From the NCBI GenBank assembly GCA_003647095.1, contig QMME01000127.1, forward strand, positions 1 to 9,766: a stretch of DNA of 9,766 nucleotides, written 5' to 3'. This DNA is from Deltaproteobacteria bacterium. Its GTDB lineage: Bacteria; Myxococcota; B64-G9. The notes beneath the pieces were generated by a model, which worked only from the letters and a program-made list of their open reading frames with translations, searched no databases and was not told the origin of the DNA. This document shows, in pieces, positions 6,233-9,766 of this stretch. Within the stretch, counting starts at the first letter, position 1, and each line of letters begins with the position of its first letter. A program made the position numbers and the translations under genes.

Positions 6233-6799
6233 ATGACAGCCCATCCCCCACAGCGGGAACTCGACCTGTACCTGGACGGCGAGCTCTCCCCTTCCCGGCG
6301 GGCCCGCCTGGAGGCCCACCTGGAGCAGTGCCCGCAGTGCCGGCAGTCGCTCGAGATCCTGGGGCTGACCGGCTCGCTGCTGCGCGAGGCGGTGGAAGAG
6401 GAAACCGCCGCGGTGGACTTCGGCGGCTTCGACGAACGGGTGCTGCAGGCCGCCCGGGCCGAGCGGCCGCTTCCCCGGCAGCGGGCGCTGGCGCTGCGCC
6501 TGGGCAACCTGCTGGCCGCCCGCCCGCTGGCCTGGGCCGCCGCCGCCGCGGTGGCGCTGGTACTGGCGTTGCTGCTGCCGGGGCTGCTGGCGCGGCAACC
6601 GGCAGCACCGGCACCCGGCCGGCACGACGCCCCGGTGGTGGCCGGCCGGGCCCACAACAACGAGGCCATCATCGATTCCCTGGAGTACGCCGGCCAGCGT
6701 TCGCTCATCTACACCGTGTCGCGCAACAACACCACGGTGATCTGGCTCTACGACTTCGACAGTGTCGGGCAGCAGGCCCCCGGAGGAGACGAACTATGA
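6233..6799 (+). CDS. Zinc-binding (ZAS/zf-HC2) membrane anti-sigma factor
   Basis: The 188-residue product begins with a zf-HC2 anti-sigma domain. An N-terminal helix with L-D-L-Y-L-D-G-E-L precedes the signature H29-x3-C33-x2-C36, which in ZAS proteins, with an upstream ligand, binds zinc and clasps the sigma factor. A single hydrophobic helix at about 99-120 (WAAAAAVALVLALLLPGLLA) should anchor it in the inner membrane, leaving about 65 residues outside. That outer tail ends with the strand-like NNTTVIWLYDFDS, a C-terminal string I associate with anti-sigma factors of deltaproteobacterial type. ATG 6233 is chosen because AAGAGGAG lies eight bases before it and the anti-sigma motif falls close to the N-terminus as expected. 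It probably holds the sigma factor encoded just upstream inactive until an envelope signal arrives. Its TGA overlaps the next ATG (6796-6799). Confidence 0.9.
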   Translation: MTAHPPQRELDLYLDGELSPSRRARLEAHLEQCPQCRQSLEILGLTGSLLREAVEEETAAVDFGGFDERVLQAARAERPLPRQRALALRLGNLLAARPLAWAAAAAVALVLALLLPGLLARQPAAPAPGRHDAPVVAGRAHNNEAIIDSLEYAGQRSLIYTVSRNNTTVIWLYDFDSVGQQAPGGDEL

Positions 6800-7266
6800 A
6801 TCGCCTGACCCTTTTCACCCTGGCACTGCTGGTGCTGGGCAACGCCCTGTCTCCCGCCGAGGCCCGGGCCGCCCGCCGGGCCGTCATCGCCATCCGGGTG
6901 ATCTACGCCGTCAAGGACGGCGCCAAGTCCATCGACCCGGCCCTGGACGACATCCGCGGCGAACTCGAGGAGTTGCCGGCCAGCAAGTTCCGGCTGCTGG
7001 ATCGCATCTCCACCGAGGTCGACGAGGGTGCCGCGGTGGAACTGCAACTGCCCGGCGACAAGTCCATCTCGGTACGCTTCACCGGGGTGGACCAGGTCAA
7101 GGGCAAGCGGATGCTGGGGCTGCAGCTGGCGCTCAAGCCGGCGCTGAAGATATCGCTGCGCCTGGCCGATGGCGGGCGCACCCTCATCGGTGGTCCCGTG
7201 CACCTGGAAGGACGCCTGGTGCTGGACGTATCCGCCCGGGTGGAAGAAAAGGAGGACAAGAAATGA
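6796..7266 (+). CDS. Small exported protein encoded with the sigma/anti-sigma pair
   Basis: The product is 156 residues with a signal peptide (hydrophobic stretch at about 4-18, probable cleavage around residues 23-26 in A-E-A-R-A-A), so a periplasmic location is expected. The mature part has an early strand (AVIAIRVIYAV) followed by a motif of the form I-D-P-x-L-x-x-I-x-x-E-L-x-x-L-x-x-S-x-F-x-L-L (residues 46-68), then several beta-strands such as VELQLPGDKSISVRFTG, and ends with charged residues. I recall similar I-D-P-x-L proteins beside ECF sigma/anti-sigma genes in Myxococcota-like genomes, but know of no assigned function. GGAGGAG precedes the start by seven bases. Overlapping stop/start codons on both sides imply tight co-translation. 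It may be a periplasmic partner of the anti-sigma factor or of the barrel encoded next. Confidence 0.8.
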   Translation: MNRLTLFTLALLVLGNALSPAEARAARRAVIAIRVIYAVKDGAKSIDPALDDIRGELEELPASKFRLLDRISTEVDEGAAVELQLPGDKSISVRFTGVDQVKGKRMLGLQLALKPALKISLRLADGGRTLIGGPVHLEGRLVLDVSARVEEKEDKK

Positions 7267-8666
7267 ACGAGCGCTCGCTGCCCGTACTGCTGCTGGTGTC
7301 GTGTCTGCTGGCCGGCGGGGTCCGCGCCCAGGACGCCGACCAGGTCAAGCAGGCCGCCGGCGCCGCGGCCACGGGCGAGATGGGCCGGCTGGCCGGGGAT
7401 CTGAACTTCGGCCAGATCGACGGCGACCTGTTCATGACCGTCAACCTGGACTTCTCCATCGACCTGGGCCAGGTGGGCTTCGGCATCCGGGTGCCGCTGC
7501 GGCTGCGGCTCACCGACGAAGATCCCCAGAACGAGGAGTACGGCGGGGTGCTGCGCCGGGAAGACTGGGACGAGTGGAGCGACTACCTGAAGATCATCCG
7601 CTACTTCCGCTACGGCCACAAGGGCGACCTGCTGCACCTGGTGGTGGGCGAGCTGTGGGGCGCCACCCTGGGACACGGAACCATCGTCAACCGCTACTAC
7701 AACAACCTGGATCTCGATCACTTCAAGGTGGGCCTGCAGCTGGACGTCGACACCGATTACGGCGGGGTGGAGACGGTGATCAACCACCTGTTCCAGCCCA
7801 GCCTCTTCGGCGGGAGGGCCTACCTGAAGCCCTGGTCGTTTATCGACACCGAGTCCTACCTGAACAACCTGGCAGTGGGGCTGACCACCGTCTCCGACGT
7901 CACCGCCCCCTACGCCGTGGCCGCGGGCCAGGTGGAAGACGGCTATCCCCAGGTGACCGAGGAGAAGGCCACCACCATCATGGGCGGCGACATCGAGTTC
8001 CGGGTGCTGGACAGCTCCTGGCTGACGCTGACTCCCTACATGGATCTGAACGGCATCATCGGCGCCGGCATCGGCTACCACGCCGGCATTCTCGGGGTGT
8101 TCCACCTGCCGGTGATCTCGCTGGATCTCACCGCCCGCATCGAGTACCGCTACCTCAATCCCGACTACATCCCCGCCTACTTCGATCCCTACTACGAGAT
8201 CCAGAAGTTCAGCTACCCCTACAAGGACCACCAGGCGGGCCTGGAACTCGAGGCCCCCAAGCGGGCGGTGCTGGAACGCCTGGGCGACAAGAACCTCAAC
8301 GGCTACTGGGCGGAGCTGATCTTTCAGGTCAACAACTGGTTCACCCTGGGAGCCAGCTACGACGACTACGACGGACCCTACAACTCCAACCTGCGCATCT
8401 TCCTCGACGTGCCGGCCCTGGAGGTGATCCAGTTCGGCGCCTACTACTACAAGCACAACTTCGAGGGGGCCGGCGAGGCCTTCACCTTCGACGACAAGAG
8501 CCTGTTCCTGGTCGAGGCCCGCTACCAGATGTTTTCCTTCCTCTACCTGGTGGGCCAGTACTGGCGCATCTGGCAGCTCGATACCGATCCCCAGTCTCCG
8601 GACTACGGCCAGTACGTCTCGGTGGACGACTGGTCGCTGGGCATCGGCGCCGCCTATAGCTTCTAG
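7263..8666 (+). CDS. Putative outer-membrane beta-barrel protein
   Basis: The 467-residue product starts at ATG 7263, preceded by AAGGAGG at seven bases and overlapping the previous stop. The N-terminal signal (about residues 1-22, ending GGVRA before Q-D) directs export. An L-V-S-C string at 11-14 also resembles a lipobox, but it lies inside the hydrophobic core and signal peptidase I cleavage at A22 fits better. The mature protein is full of alternating hydrophobic, aromatic-rich strands (for example LFMTVNLDFSIDL, VGFGIRVPLRLRL, LIFQVNNWFTLGASYDDY, VIQFGAYYYKHNF) and ends in A-A-Y-S-F, the terminal aromatic typical of barrels inserted by the BAM machinery. A conserved-looking loop, LGHGTIVNRYYNNLDLDHFKVG, recalls a recurring uncharacterised barrel family I have seen in deltaproteobacteria. 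It is the last gene of the sigma operon and could be a sensor, a transporter or a main target of the regulon. Confidence 0.8.
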   Translation: MNERSLPVLLLVSCLLAGGVRAQDADQVKQAAGAAATGEMGRLAGDLNFGQIDGDLFMTVNLDFSIDLGQVGFGIRVPLRLRLTDEDPQNEEYGGVLRREDWDEWSDYLKIIRYFRYGHKGDLLHLVVGELWGATLGHGTIVNRYYNNLDLDHFKVGLQLDVDTDYGGVETVINHLFQPSLFGGRAYLKPWSFIDTESYLNNLAVGLTTVSDVTAPYAVAAGQVEDGYPQVTEEKATTIMGGDIEFRVLDSSWLTLTPYMDLNGIIGAGIGYHAGILGVFHLPVISLDLTARIEYRYLNPDYIPAYFDPYYEIQKFSYPYKDHQAGLELEAPKRAVLERLGDKNLNGYWAELIFQVNNWFTLGASYDDYDGPYNSNLRIFLDVPALEVIQFGAYYYKHNFEGAGEAFTFDDKSLFLVEARYQMFSFLYLVGQYWRIWQLDTDPQSPDYGQYVSVDDWSLGIGAAYSF

Positions 8667-8684
8667 TCGGGAAGCACGCAACCT

Positions 8685-9766
8685 TCAGGGCTGGTAGTAC
8701 CACACCTCGGCGCTGGCCCGCCCACCCGGGCCGTCGTCGTTCCAGCCGCCGCTGAGCAGGTAGCCGCCGCCGGGCAGCTCGCAGACGGCGGCCTCCTGCA
8801 GCCGGTGGGGCAGCGGCGGCAGGGTGTCGACCAGAAGCTTCTGGCCGTCGTCATCCAGGCTCAGGGCCACGACGCTGTCGAGGGCCTCTTCGCCGAAGCC
8901 GTCGCTGCGGCTGCCGCCGGCCAGGATGACCCTTCCCCCCTCGTCCCGCAGCAGCAACGCCCCCCGGCGGGCCAGTTCCCCGCCGGGATCCTCGACCTCC
9001 GGCTGGTAGACGGAGCCCGAGGTCTCTATTACTTCCGCCGTGGCCAGGCTGGCGCCGAAGGTATCGGCCCCGCCGCTGACCAGCACCGCCCCGTTGTCCA
9101 GCAAGGCGCACTGGGGCCCGCTGCGAGCGCGGGCCAGCACGGCCGGTTCCCCGCCCGCGTCCAGGGGCTGGAAGTCCTGCCCCTGGAAGATCTCCACGGC
9201 CTTCACCGGGCCCGCCTCCGCCCGTCCGCCGATGGCCAGCACCCGGGAGGTGTCCAGACCCAGCAGGCACAAATCGGCCCGGCCCGCCGTCATGCCGATG
9301 GACGTGCGGGTGAAGGTCTCGGCGGTGAAGTCGAACAGCAGGGCCGAGGCCGGGAAGCGGGCCTGTTGCCCCGAGCCGGTCACACCCCCGGCCAGCAGCA
9401 CCTGCCGGCGGCCGTTGTCTCCGGAACCCAGCGACAGGGCGGCATGATCCCGGCGCGGCTCGACCTGCCCGGGGTCGAAGTTGCTCACCTGGCGGAAAGC
9501 CCCCTCGGCGGCGCTGTACAGCCAGACCGAGGCCAGGTAGTTGCCGCCTTCATCGACGCCGCCGAACAGCAGCACCTTGCCGTCCCCGCCGCTGAGACTG
9601 TGGCCGATACGCAGGAGATCGATGTCCGCCGCCGGACAGGTGTCGTCTGCAAGGGAGCAGGCCCGTTGCCGTACCGGGTCGTAGATCTCCGGCGGGGCGA
9701 AGATTGCCGGCGCCGCCGGCCCGCCCTGCTGCGCCCCTCCCACCAGCAGCACCCGCCCGTCGGGCA
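8685..9766 (-). CDS. Kelch-repeat propeller protein, 5' end beyond the window
   Basis: The gene reads leftward and stops at 8685-8687 (TGA on the minus strand). A GTG at 9750-9752 could be taken as a start, but the frame stays open to the window edge and reads P-D-G-R-V-L-L-V-G-G there, a normal kelch strand, so the true start lies outside. The visible part (about 360 residues) has seven strand-plus-diglycine motifs: VLLVGG, VLLFGG, VLLAGG, VLAIGG, VLVSGG, VILAGG and YLLSGG. These are the hallmark of kelch/galactose-oxidase-type propellers, which usually bind proteins or sugars. No catalytic residue set is evident. An N-terminal signal or anchor cannot be judged. It is convergent with the barrel gene, with only 18 bases between stops and no clear terminator. 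GC content matches the host-like parts of the window. Confidence 0.85.
   Translation of the reverse strand, partial: PDGRVLLVGGAQQGGPAAPAIFAPPEIYDPVRQRACSLADDTCPAADIDLLRIGHSLSGGDGKVLLFGGVDEGGNYLASVWLYSAAEGAFRQVSNFDPGQVEPRRDHAALSLGSGDNGRRQVLLAGGVTGSGQQARFPASALLFDFTAETFTRTSIGMTAGRADLCLLGLDTSRVLAIGGRAEAGPVKAVEIFQGQDFQPLDAGGEPAVLARARSGPQCALLDNGAVLVSGGADTFGASLATAEVIETSGSVYQPEVEDPGGELARRGALLLRDEGGRVILAGGSRSDGFGEEALDSVVALSLDDDGQKLLVDTLPPLPHRLQEAAVCELPGGGYLLSGGWNDDGPGGRASAEVWYYQP

Noticed and set aside
5303..6655. Long minus-strand open frame opposite the sigma/anti-sigma genes
   Set aside because: Antisense frames stay open by chance in high-GC coding DNA. The product is low-complexity Gln/Gly/Leu-rich, and the plus-strand genes are clear.
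6903..8681. Long minus-strand open frame opposite the barrel gene
   Set aside because: It is the complementary shadow of a well-supported plus-strand gene, with a Val/Gln/His-rich composition typical of such shadows.
9750..9752. GTG as the start of the kelch gene
   Set aside because: The frame continues upstream to the window edge with a typical kelch strand (P-D-G-R-V-L-L-V-G-G), so this GTG is an internal Val.

Overview
The window comes from a GC-rich, Gram-negative bacterium. The outer-membrane-type beta-barrels, the ECF sigma/ZAS anti-sigma pair, and the thrombospondin type 3, FG-GAP/VCBS, kelch and cysteine-rich repeats suggest a Myxococcota or other deltaproteobacterial-type lineage. 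This lineage call is inference from gene style, not from a marker gene. No tRNA, rRNA, CRISPR array or intact insertion sequence is visible.

Layout. (1) Bases 1-378 are mostly non-coding or undetermined, with a TATAAT box and an AT-rich stretch ending at about 368. (2) Bases 292-4331 hold two translationally coupled plus-strand genes for surface or secreted repeat proteins. The first is a thrombospondin-3/Hydin-like protein that appears to have lost its 5' end, including any signal peptide. The second is a 1013-residue mosaic protein: atypical lipoprotein-like signal, probable beta-propeller, cysteine-rich WD-x-C-x-x-C repeats, and seven FG-GAP/VCBS repeats. Both are much poorer in GC (roughly 43-55 % in sampled lines) than the rest of the window, except for the cysteine-rich block, which is as GC-rich as the flanks. 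(3) Bases 4332-4471 form a leader with two strong hairpins. They precede a signal-peptide-bearing barrel-like gene (4472-5373) that is broken by an exact 20-bp tandem duplication. Removing one copy restores a 293-residue protein. (4) Bases 5440-8666 hold a compact four-gene operon with its own sigma70-like promoter: ECF sigma factor, zinc-binding anti-sigma factor with one membrane helix, small exported protein, and outer-membrane beta-barrel. Genes 2-3 and 3-4 share ATGA stop/start overlaps. (5) Convergently, a minus-strand gene for a kelch-type seven-repeat protein runs off the right edge.

How the parts fit. The 5440-8666 operon looks like a self-contained envelope-signalling module, in which a cytoplasmic sigma factor is held by a membrane anti-sigma factor made together with a periplasmic protein and a barrel. 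The two barrel-type proteins, the truncated thrombospondin-3 protein, the mosaic repeat protein and the kelch protein are all envelope or surface products, so the window is a cell-surface locus. The strongest oddities are the 20-bp duplication frameshift, the 5' truncation breakpoint at about 368-379, the GC mosaic inside the 1013-residue gene, and the uncharacterised barrel and small partner encoded with the sigma/anti-sigma pair.
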